A DNA stretch of 64,000 bases from NCBI GenBank assembly GCA_902806575.1, contig CADCXD010000005.1:806001-870000 (forward strand). Direction: 5' to 3'. Shown here piece after piece: positions 49,386 to 59,345 of this stretch. A program made the position numbers and the translations under genes. The notes under the pieces are model-generated. The model searched no databases. It was not told the origin of the DNA and saw only the letters and a list, made by a program, of their open reading frames with translations. The stretch is from Jackrogersella multiformis. Taxonomy: Eukaryota; Ascomycota; Sordariomycetes; Xylariales; Hypoxylaceae. Position 1 is the stretch's first letter. Every line of letters begins with the position of its first letter.

Positions 49386-49632
49386 CGTTGGCCAGCTTTA
49401 CCTACACCAGATCCACAGCAGACCATAGGAAATTGAATTATTCTCATGTTTTCATCGATAGATGCCAGGTCATAGCAATACAAGCAGATAAACACAATCT
49501 GTCCCTACGTTCAAGCTAAATAGTGACAGTTACATTAACGCAGTAAATTGGCTAGATACCTATATTCATAATGGGTTGAACGCGTAAAGTCACGGATCGA
49601 CTTGATAACCTGATAAATTTATTAGAGCTTAT

Positions 49633-51346
49633 CTACAGAGGAAGTATTCCCCCTTTTCCGCCACAAATCCCACCCGTGCAATAATGCCAGGTTCCAATCG
49701 TCGTGATAGTTAGAACAAGCGTAGCCACAGCATATATCCAGATATAGGGTGACATAATGTTATCACCCTTCAGGTTCCAGTCAAAGAAAGTCATAGAAAA
49801 CAATGTCTAGTGCCCGGGTCAGCTTTTAGCGGCAGAGAGATAGGTGCAGGCTTACAGCAACAAAGGTTCCAGGGAGGAAGATCATGGTCAGGAGAGCAAT
49901 GGATCGCATCTGGCTTCCATCCTTCTGGGTAGCCCTAGAGATCTCCATGGTCGAACTTGATATTTTTAGATTTGTGTTCGTGTCTGCTCTTGCGATCTGG
50001 TTCCACTCCTAGATGAGAATGTTAAACCTTTGACCACGAGGTTAGGTAGCGCATATGGCTATTTACGTACCATCTGCGTGGCGAAACTCATCCCATCGAT
50101 AACTATAGAGCACTCTCGGATCTTCCCGTCGTATTCATTGATAATCTGTGTTAGGCGCTCTTGAATCCTAACTCCCTGTCTTCTCATATCATGTGCTACA
50201 TCGTCAGCTGGGGACTCTATCATGTCGTCGTGAACTACTCCTAGCTCAGCGATATGCTGCATGAAAGTTCGCAGCTCAGTTTTCCAGTTTTCAAGCCCAT
50301 TTCGGATGTTGTTCATCTCCAACCAGTCCATCACAGAACCAAGATCACCGCCAGGGTTAAAATTACCCATACCAGACTTTTTAGACTCCGCAGTGCTGGA
50401 CTCGCGTGTGGGCCTCAAAGTCTGTATACCTTGGCTTATGTTCAATACACGTTGTACTAGCTTGCCAATATACTCATCCACCATGTTGATGTGGCGATTC
50501 CGCTCGATGTCGGCCACAATGGTTGGCAATGTCAACGGGTGAAATGTGCTCAGCTTGCACTTCGATAGACGTGATGTAACTTCAGATGTGATACTATTCG
50601 TGCAACCGTACATGATCGCGTAAGTGAATCTTCGGTCAGGAAAGTAACTAGCTGAGAGCGATATATCGTCAGGCCAAGACGCTGAAGTCCGGCAATTATA
50701 AGCTGTGGTATTTTGAATTAGCGGGAGTACTGCCGAAACCATGTTATGGATAATTGTATATTTACCAATAGCCTCTGGGTCCGTCGAGCCCCATGCGTTG
50801 AGCTGGCGGGAACAATGCGCAGTTGTGTTCCGATTTATCACTCGAGCAATAGAGCTGTGTACGAAAAGCGTTTTAGTGATTCTATCAAAGGTCTCCGGAG
50901 AGAATGGGAGCTTAGAGACTAGCATAGGGTCCGGCCACTTGCTTTCCGCTCTCTCAGCTAGGCTATCAACATGGTGAGTATTCTATACACTCCTGGAGTT
51001 GCTTCGAGAACGGACATGAGACAGATTCCATCGGTCCATGAATGAAGATTCGAGTGTGTTCTCTAATGTAGATTAAATCCAGGTAGCCTTAGCGATAGAT
51101 ACGGCTAAACTTACGCTACCCAGCCAAGCGGTCCAGTCCGAATCCGACGACAGCTTCGTTTCTTGAACACGCCAGAAGTTTCGCTAATAGAATAAAGGAT
51201 TAATAGTCTAATCATGAATGATGTTCCCGAACTACACTTACGTCGCTACCACGAACTATCTCAAAAACGACACTAGTTCCTGGTTGAAACATGAAGATAT
51301 TGGTATCTTCAGGGGTCATTATTGGTTCTTCACGAAACCAATCCAT
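49633..51346 (-). CDS. CorA-like membrane protein with apparent frameshift
   Basis: Minus-strand parts: 51346-51242, 51183-51115, 51062-50071, 50008-49856, 49806-49633. They read MDWFREEPIMTPEDTNIFMF, RNFWRVQETK...WLGS, then SWTDGICLMSVLEATPGVY, a long helical region (WPDPMLVSKLPFSPETFDRI, NCRTSASWPDDISLSASYFP, RIQERLTQIINEYDGKIREC) and two C-terminal membrane helices around MRSIALLTMIFLPGTFVATL and SPYIWIYAVATLVLTI. The FSMTFF-W ending of helix 1 stands where CorA transporters have GMN. This fits a large fungal family resembling CorA magnesium channels at its C terminus. The third part needs one extra base near 50984: both sides are clearly the same protein but lie in different frames. Either the gene is broken or there is a base error. 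The true start may lie further upstream; only a stop near 51378 limits this frame. Confidence 0.72.
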
Positions 51347-51981
51347 TATGTCAAGCAAGTGAATGTCTTGGTAATCTTAGCATCGATTAACAGCAAGTCC
51401 TCTACCACGAACTTTCTCGTGGTATCATCGTATTTGTACTGGTTCTTTCCTAGGTACCTAGAGTATTGAGGCTTGAAGGTAATATGACCTACCTAAGGCT
51501 GGCATAACTAATACTAGAGGACAATTAAACCGTGGTCCCAGCCTGCATAAGGCAGATTTACCATTACAACCTCCATCAGATAGCAGACCAATAACACATG
51601 CATTATGCAATTGTCTTGCTTTATAAGGTGCAGTTATTCTTGATACATAGTATTTCATACGAAGGTGTGGTTTCACTGCAGAAAACTTCAGTGATAATAG
51701 CAATAACTAAGCTGACTGATACTATCATCTTCACCGAATGTATGTGCTGCTGCATAGCCTGCTTAAGAATATCGCCCGAAAGATGCCTAAAAGCTGCCCA
51801 ATTCCTCTAATGATGAGGCTGAAAACTAGCTAGAATAATATTTATACACCTAAAATAGGTAATAGTTTTGGATTCCAATCTACCCTGCTAAGGCTTATAC
51901 TCCTATATAGGTTCCCGCTGTCAACCGTGTTCTACTTGCATCAGAGCCCGGCTAGGCGTCATAGCCCACCGATCAGAAATA
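51347..51981. other. Intergenic region, no gene called
   Basis: Upstream of the CorA-like gene and of the tiny gene at 51982. Possible extra 5' exons of the CorA-like gene were looked for and not found. Confidence 0.5.
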
Positions 51982-52218
51982 ATGACTCAGATTTACCAAG
52001 TGCTACCTATCCGTTACGGCAGAATCGAGCTCGTGGAGAGTGAACTTCGAGCCATTCTTGGAGCAAATGGTTTCCGAATCGATGGTGTGAGTTTCGTCTG
52101 TTGTAGAATTTGCTTTTCTACACCCACCTAAGAGAATTATCTACTAAATATTTCTCTTAAGTTTAGAGCAAACCAATGGATGGTGTGGGTTTCGAGAATG
52201 CTCAGCAATGTCTGTTAA
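51982..52218 (+). CDS. Miniature two-exon gene A, 53 residues, paralog of the gene at 55708
   Basis: Exons 51982-52086 and 52162-52218, joined over a 75-bp intron with GTGAGT and a TTAAG acceptor. The product starts MTQIYQVLPIRYGRIELVES and continues ELRAILGANGFRIDG, then FRANQWMVWVSRMLSNVC. No signal peptide or membrane segment is seen. The gene at 55708 shares the pattern I(D/E)L...L...G-NG...R-NQ...R-LS and has its intron at the same place (just before the R-x-NQ) in the same phase, which strongly supports both models. A second acceptor 5 bp on would give another tail and lose this likeness. Function unknown. It lies between the CorA-like gene and the kinase gene. Confidence 0.5.
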
Positions 52219-52630
52219 CTACCTCTCCGTCTGCCTGGGATTTGGCTAACTAATGTATGACCTCAGGCCGAGATTTCGACTATGAGAGCAAATATTCGTG
52301 TTCATTATCATACCTAAGATGATCAGTCATCGTTTACGGTTTGAATAGAGATGTCTAGAGTAGGCACTACTTCCCATATATGTGCAAACACTGGATTAGG
52401 CAGTGACAAAGAGAGAGGAAGAGCCGATGATTAGCTCAGTTGCTTAGGTAATTAGCTACTCGAGATTCGAGATTTTGCAAATTTTATTATACTATTCCTC
52501 AAACATTATCACAGAAACTCAAGTTGAACTCCCCTCTTTGACCTATACTCAGCCGCTAAGATATTTAAGTCACTGAGCTAGGTAGGTAGCCGTGTCGTGT
52601 TTCTGGTCACGAGGTCGCTTTCTTAACTTA
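52219..52630. other. Intergenic spacer, no gene seen
   Basis: Convergent spacer between miniature gene A (+) and the kinase gene (-); one TAGGTAGGTAGC unit near 52578. Confidence 0.6.
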
Positions 52631-54745
52631 TTAGGGGTTGACACTGGTGAGCAGCAGCATCTTCAACCTCCTGAACCACCGAGGGACGGATGACCTCCTA
52701 TGTAGGTAGGCCTCGTCGCAACAGTTGTTTAACATAATCTCGAGTTTCAATTTGAGGTCCCCACATTCAATGCGGCTTTTTTCGTTAGCGACCAGCATGT
52801 GGTTTTTGATAATTTCGAGGAAGTCGAAGAGGAAATCGCTGCAGTCGTCACGAGCTTGTAAGTTCTGAATGTGCTATTTGGTAAATATCAGAATGTAGAT
52901 CAGTCTTGGAAACGGGACATGAACAGTAAGCGGTCCAGGAAAGAATTGCTACTTACCTTTTTCACGGAGGATTTGACAATAGGGATTCGACTCTGAAATA
53001 TTTTTATATCCTTAAAGAAATGATCATATCTGTGACGTTTATCCACACCTTGCTCGTTCATTCGAGTCTCGCCAAACCCGTCTACTCCTTCAAATCCCAA
53101 AAATAGCCAAGTTAGAAAGTCAAGATATAAACACCCTAAACCCCAAATATCATATCTCCGTGAGATATTGGTGTTTTTAATTGTCTCCGGAGGGTTGTAT
53201 GTCAAGGCCATTGCCCCAGGATTGATTTGATCTCTAGACTTGGACTTTGCACTGTGAAATATGGTTAATCCAAAGTCAGATATCCTCAAGTCACCCATTT
53301 CTGAATCTTGGCCCTCAAAATGTAGCACGTTCTCAGGCTTGATATCTCCATGTCTACCAAAAGGTCTTTCCATTGAAGTTCTACTCGCTGGTTCCCCCAA
53401 TGTATCGTTGCCAGTTGCCGTGCCGCTTATTGAATTCGAAATATCGTGAATATGATGGAGTGCTGTTGCAATCCCGTAGCATTGTTCGGCAACCCATAAA
53501 ATCGGTTTAGGTATAGTAGGCTCCGGATTCTTTTCCCAGAACTTGGTCAGGTTACCACCTTCTGCCCATGGGAAAAGCAGGTAGTATCTATTACGGTGGT
53601 TGAATGCCGCCAATACCGGGACAAGATGCTTATGCAATTCGACTTTCTTCAAAGCTCCAAACTCTGCATCAAAACCATGTTTGCTGTGAGAGTGAAGAAC
53701 TTTGAGAGCAAATGGCTTCCCTTTTTCCTGCTAACTAGTAAATCTTGGCACCATCGATGTACGATACTAGGGAGCGACGTACTTTCTCAAATCCGTGATG
53801 GGCTTCATGTATTCGGACCATACGTACATCGGAATGCCCGCCAGTTTCATCCACGTCTGGCGTATACAATGTCCAAGGAAGAATTACCCTACTATCGAAC
53901 GGGTAGTATAAAGGCGGTTTGTTCGACTTCCTATCAAAGAATGGCGATAAAAATTGCCACTGATATGTGAAAAACTGATCCTTGTCTCGAGCTTCCCAAC
54001 CCTTTGAGCAATCTAGTGATTCAAGATTTCGATCGTTGGCAAATCCTTTTGGAATTAGTTGATAGTTGTTATTTGTTCGATTCGACTTTTGGAATGGTAG
54101 ATCGCTATCGAATATGTCCGCATTTTTGAAGGCCCCTATTGACTTCTGTTTCCCGATCAAGGTGAGAATGGCGAATATCTGCCTTCCTGTCTTGGTTGGA
54201 CCAAGTTCAGAATTGCCGCATACATATTTCACGACGTTGTCGAGTTCTCGTCCAAGACCGACACCCTTCAGCTCTTCTTCAACCCGTGCGTGAGTTATGA
54301 TTTTCTCCTGGGCATCTAGTGGGATGAACTCGCTGCCATCATCATAGTTCTTGGGCGTCCAAACAGAATGGGAACGTAGAAGTTCTGCAATTGATTCTGG
54401 TGGTACCCAGATACCCCGGAGAATATCAGTATTATCGACCTTGGATCGTCCCGAACGTTTCGACCGTAGTGTCCGCCCCTGATCCTGGACTACACTGCTG
54501 CGTTCGGAATCGCGTTCCTTGCGCGTGCCCTCAGTTGACCCCGCGCGAGTTACGATGATATCCGGAGGCGCATTCCCACGGATGGCGGCAAGCCCAGGGT
54601 TTGCGGTTCGATCGGGTTGCCGCTGGGTGTATCTCTCAGAAAGGTCTAGCTGTTCATTAAGTTGCATATTAGCTTCATCTGCATTTTCATGGTGTGATGA
54701 TTATCGACATACGTCTACCAACGACTCCTTGGCCTCTTCCGCCAT
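52631..54745 (-). CDS. Protein kinase-like fungal protein with N-terminal extension
   Basis: Four minus-strand exons (54745-54713, 54649-53783, 53727-52957, 52873-52631) give 637 residues. The first 280 residues form a lineage-specific region (LDLSERYTQRQPDRTANPGL, SIAELLRSHSVWTP, EKIITHARVEEELKGVGLGR, QFFTYQWQFLSPFF) common ahead of kinase domains in Pezizomycotina. The kinase domain follows: ALKV with Lys309; LFPWAEGGNLTKFWEKN at the hinge; catalytic loop HGDIKPENVL near 425 (HGD for HRD, Asp kept); DFGL; NPPE in place of APE; and DIWGLGC. The Gly-rich loop is poorly formed. The C-terminal exon HIQNLQARDDCSDFLFDFLE completes the family tail. ATP-Lys and both Asp are present, so activity is possible. 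The start exon is the least sure part. The targets are unknown. Confidence 0.82.
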
Positions 54746-55707
54746 TTTGGGGGGATTCCGGTTTTGGAGGATGCCAGAAACACATTCAGTCGCTACTATA
54801 AAATTCTGTAGCTGGCCAATTTGAGGCTCTGATTTCTGCCCTTGCAGCTTAATATGTGGTCTTCATAATGAAATATACCGTGAACAACCTCTTTCCAGCA
54901 GATCAACGTGTTCAGTAATCAAATATCAAGGAAAAACAGGCTTCGGACCGGAGAAGGCTTTCCGAGGTGAGAGATACATAGGGAGGCGAGGTAATATGGC
55001 TGCACGTCAGAAAGGCGAGCCACTAAATTCAATATTATTTGACGCCCCCTTTCCACAACGAAAATAATGAGAATAATAATTTTCAACAAAATTATACCCA
55101 ATGAAGTTACCTTTTAAGCCTTACATGTATAGGAGATTTGTCTCTTTTTTTTCGAGAAATAATAGGATTAAATTTCAAATCGAATACTAAGTGTATGATA
55201 TTGATACTACCTTGCGAGGTGGCTTCCCTTTTCTGACGTTCTAGATTAAGAATAGTGCATATTACCGAATATCATCTCGGCTGAGTACCTAGGTAGGTAG
55301 GATGCATCGAAAATATTTCGGTAAACGAAACATGCCTACCTACCTGGTAGGTACGTAGGTAGGGCAGGCTACCCAGCCCAGTACCAAATACATACCTAGG
55401 TCACTCAAGACTTTGCTTATTATAATTAATGGCGCATGGCGTGCATCATGACAACGACTCCAGTTTGTGATTGGATGCCTCCCTCGGATGGTGTGGTGTG
55501 AATATGCAAGACTTGATAGGGGGCGGAATCGGGATTTGATATGAGTACCTAGGTAGGCTCTCATGCTGATTCCTGCTGCCATCTTGTTTTCACATTTAAG
55601 TGTCATCACCCTTCGAGCATCCAAATCATCATACAACATTAAATTCATTGCTACATATTTTACCATCAGTTGCTGCTAGACTACACTACCTTATCAAACG
55701 TCTAGTA
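54746..55707. other. Divergent intergenic region, no gene seen
   Basis: Promoter side of the kinase gene and of miniature gene B. It contains TACC/GGTA clusters at 55286-55381 and 55550. The frame upstream of the kinase start stays open for some 40 codons, so the kinase N terminus may be longer. Confidence 0.55.
55286..55381. repeat. TACC/GGTA palindromic repeat cluster
   Basis: GTACCTAGGTAGGTAGG and GCCTACCTACCTGGTAGG lie about 45 bp apart. Confidence 0.8.
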
Positions 55708-55985
55708 ATGTTTCGTAAAAGGTTACCATGTTCAGGATCGGCCATAGAGCCTACGAAGAAATTAACTGTACCTGGTAAATTTATTGATCTCAACATGATG
55801 GAGAATTTCCTGAATGAAGAGTTTGGCAATGGTTATAGCGTAAAGGTTTGTATTAACTATTCACCACCCCCCAGTCATATGGTAACTCAATATATTCATA
55901 GATCCGGTATAACCAATGCACCATTGAGACAATGCGACCGTTATCCCAGCACGACATAAAACAATTCTCAACACGTACGACATAA
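55708..55985 (+). CDS. Miniature two-exon gene B, 73 residues, paralog of the gene at 51982
   Basis: Exons 55708-55845 and 55902-55985, with a 56-bp intron (GTTTGT donor, CATAG acceptor). The product begins MFRKRLPCSGSAIEPTKKLT and continues GKFIDLNMMENFLNEEFGNG and YSVKIRYNQCTIETMRPLS, ending HDIKQFSTRTT. The basic N terminus is not a clear signal peptide. The likeness to gene A, including the phase-0 intron before I-R-x-NQ, is the main support. I faintly recall similar FG.GN....R.N....R.LS micro-proteins in other fungi, but cannot name the family. It lies about 960 bp upstream of the kinase gene, divergent from it. Confidence 0.5.
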
Positions 55986-56805
55986 TGATACTAGAGGGAG
56001 ACAGCAGTTTGATAAGATATCGACGGTGAAGTCATTTTGGAAAGCGGACTATGTATTTCTATTTACCTAGGTAGAATTGGATAGGGGTATCTTGGATTGT
56101 CTAATAAAGTTGGCAAAATTATTAAATTGTCATGAATGTCGTGAACCAAGGCACTGATATCAGACGGCTCTTTAGGTTACTATATAGTCTTATTACATAT
56201 ACACTATGCTTAACTTGAATATATATGTATTTATACCATGTAACAGTATAAAGAGTCGTCTACCAATGCAGTGGTTCCGAGCCCTGATTGAAGAGGGGGT
56301 TGAAAATCATAAGGTTGAAGGCTCTACCATGAAGCTTGGAGCTTAGAGGCTCATATTAGGAGAAATACCAAGAAGATAACAAGAATAATATTTCTTAAAT
56401 GATGTGACAGTCTTCATTTTCGTTAAGATATTTACGGCTAGCTTTACATAGTTACAACAAGTCATCTAGTTAGTCGTCGTTGTGTTGGCTATACTATAAT
56501 CAAAACAGGTACTAAAGTAAGACTACCTATCTAGCACTTAGGATGGGCTGCTATCTTGTTTGTTACTATAACCGACTCATAAAATAGTTACATTAATGTG
56601 GCAAACAGGTCGAGTTATCAAGTGCTGGCAGTACGACGAGCGATCAGGTGGCAGTTCCAGCATTCCTGCACGAGGTCAAACATGGAGACATAAGACTAAT
56701 ACCACGAATACTTATATTCTACGTCGTATTCATCCTGCTAAAAAATCCCGATCTCCCCTATCATTCTCTACCGGGAATCATTCTCCTTGGCCTTTATCAT
56801 CTCTC
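55986..56805. other. Intergenic region, no gene called
   Basis: AT-rich spacer. The open frames 56596-56817 and 56648-56941 are antisense shadows of the following gene and its 3' flank. Confidence 0.55.
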
Positions 56806-57385
56806 CTATTTCTCTAATTTCTTCAATTCCTCCTCTAGGTCGTCACGTTCCGTCTCCAACTTTTCTCGACGCTCCTTGGATATCTTGTGCCTCTGCTTCA
56901 AGCCTGACACACTGCCCGCTCCAACATCTTCGTCCAGATAATCCTGTAGGCGGTCCTCGCGCTCTTGTTCCTCGCGGATGAGTGGCTCTAGCTCGGTGAG
57001 CCTGTCGCGGATTTCTTTTGCTCGAGACATCTCGGCTACGTCAGATGCTTCGAACTGAGATAGTTGTGAATCTTGGGGTAGGCGTCTCGGAGTTGGTACT
57101 GCGAATTCTTTTAATTGGCTGGTTTGGAAATTGACGATATTGGTGGCTTGCAGAGTTGTTGAGGGAGCTAGACCCAAATCTGGTGTGGTTTGTGTTGTCT
57201 GTCTAATAAGTCTTGTTGTGGATATTGGATTTCTTGAGAATATTGACGTATTGTTCTGTTGTTCTTGTGGTGAAGACTACATAGAAGAGTGAGGGAAAGA
57301 AGCAACAGGAACAACTGGTTCAAATATAAAATACGGGTCGTTTGTGTCGTTGATCTCTGACAATGTCCATGATGTGGGTATTCAT
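56806..57385 (-). CDS. Small coiled-coil protein of unknown function
   Basis: Two minus-strand exons, 57385-57335 and 57276-56806, give 173 residues. The intron acceptor is strong (long pyrimidine tract then ATGTAG); the donor GTATTT is weak. The start is MNTHIMDIVRDQRHKRP. The first half is Thr/Gln/Asn-rich (TTRLIRQTTQTTPDLG) and probably disordered. The second half is a charged coiled coil: SRAKEIRDRLTELEPLIREE, REDRLQDYLDEDVG, then RREKLETERDDLEEELKKLE at the very end. I do not recognise a named family. It could be a dimerising adaptor. It is the last member of the accessory block before CAND1. Confidence 0.6.
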
Positions 57386-59345
57386 GTCATGTTTCAAACA
57401 ATTTTATCAGACGACATGTTGCCTTAGTTGCCTTCAAGTGATCAAAAAAAACGACTCGATACATCTAGCAAACAGTAAATCAATCAATGTGGTAATATCA
57501 AGGGTTGATTGCGATTTACGTACATGCCCCTCGTGTTGATATCTTTATTACCTAATGAATGTCGGGTTTAACATTGAAAAATATCAAGTTATTAGGTACT
57601 TTATGTAACTTTCTAGTTCTTGTATACCGAGTTTCATCCCTTTAACTATTTAACACCTTTAATATCATCAGTTTAGCTTACTAAGTTAGGTGAGCTATAT
57701 TTAGTCGGCTTAAAAGACTTAAACCACTTGGTAGAAGATAATATTAAGATAAACTCATTTTATAATCATGCGATTCTAGGTTATAAGGTGGTCAATTTGG
57801 AGGAAACCCGATGACAAAAATAACCAGCCTCTAAAATACCTTCGTTGACCTATCCGTTATCTTTCTGTTAACTTGACCTTCTAGTCTCGCTCCTCTAGGC
57901 TCTACCTTAGTTGATTCGACGACTTTGGTCACAAGTTTCTAGACATAGTTGTTCTTGTCCTTGACTAACCGTAATTTTTGGTGTTGAGCGGCCATATTTG
58001 GTTGCTGGGGCCGTAGAGTGCTTAAAGAGCAGTATGATCCTTGCTTAAGATGGTAATTTGATGTGATTTGTTTGAGTTTCGAGGCTGGTTGTGATGGTCG
58101 AGAAAACCTTGAAATTGACTTACAGAAAACTACCTTATATAGAAGAAATGGTAGCTCTTCTGATTTTTTAAGGAAACCAGATAAGCCGAGTATACATTCA
58201 CACTGGTCTGTACAATTAATAGTACGCGAGTAGGTTAACTTGACAATTGTTGTGACTTCTAAGGCTATAATCAGCGTTATCACTAGGTCGAATTACTATC
58301 CGTTTGTCAAAAGTGAGGTTATATAGACACATATACACCCCTACTCCTTTCAATGGCCACAATAAACGCGACGCCGCTGCCACTCACGAACTGTTTAGAT
58401 AATGAATATTTAGAGTAGAAAGCAAGTCAAGAAGTACCCTAAAGTACTATTTATGATAATGCCTTTTGTACCTAAATAGGATCCTAAAAAGAATACCTAC
58501 CTACCTAGGTACCTAGGTATCATAGCTGGAAAGGGACTTTGTTAAAATGGGAAACTGCTTCCTATTTACATATTTGTCGTCATTAATAAAAAGAATGGGG
58601 CGTTGTCATGTGGCTGGAATCTGGCAGCCACAACTCGCTGACTAAAGTAGTAACCTAGGAACGTACCTAGGTAGCTGCATTGTGGGGCAATAATTCGAAG
58701 CTAAGGTTGCTATCGACAAACCCCACCATCTATATTGTACCATCCATTTCTACCATCTACCTACTATTATTCAACATTTACACTTACATCACATCACATA
58801 CAAACCACTCCCAATAATTTAATTCTCCCCATGACCCTTTGAACCCATGATATTTACGAGTTTTCTTGTTTCAGTCGGCGAAAGTCTTTCAAAAAGCATT
58901 CTTTCTCTAGAGAGTTATTGGTAATTTCCTTTCCTTCTGCGACGTTTGTTCCGTAGAACATCCCACCAATTCTACCTCAAAGTAGGTGCCTGAGGTGCCT
59001 GATGACGGCCTATCGATTGGTAGTTCTAGATGCTGACTTCTAGATAAGAATATCTGAATACACTTTATGCCGAAAGCCCGCGTTCCTTTCTTACTAGGTA
59101 TTCTATCGCAATCCGAATCCCCAACCGATTTCGAGGCAGACTTCTCAATATCGTGGCACCTTAAGGCTTAGGATCAAGTCCACAAGGCACCTAGGTAGGT
59201 AGCTACTTACCTCACGAGGCACCTTCGCTTTTGGTGTAGACAAATACCTACAAGACGTATCTAGGATTCTAGGCCTGCCCCTCTGCGGATATCTACCTTC
59301 ACCTCAGTAACCATAATTTCTGACGATTCTCCCGACCTACACATC
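57386..59345. other. Divergent intergenic region (about 2 kb), no gene called
   Basis: Holds the promoters of the small coiled-coil gene (-) and CAND1 (+). A TACC/GGTA cluster lies at 58494-58520. An open frame on the minus strand (57939-58283) has no proper ATG context or motif and is not called. Confidence 0.55.
58494..58520. repeat. TACC/GGTA palindromic repeat
   Basis: TACCTACCTACCTAGGTACC followed by TAGGTAT: (TACC)n meeting its own complement. Confidence 0.85.

Noticed and set aside
57939..58283. 114-codon open frame on the minus strand with a hydrophobic start
   Set aside because: No canonical ATG at its beginning and no motif; lies in an AT-rich promoter region.
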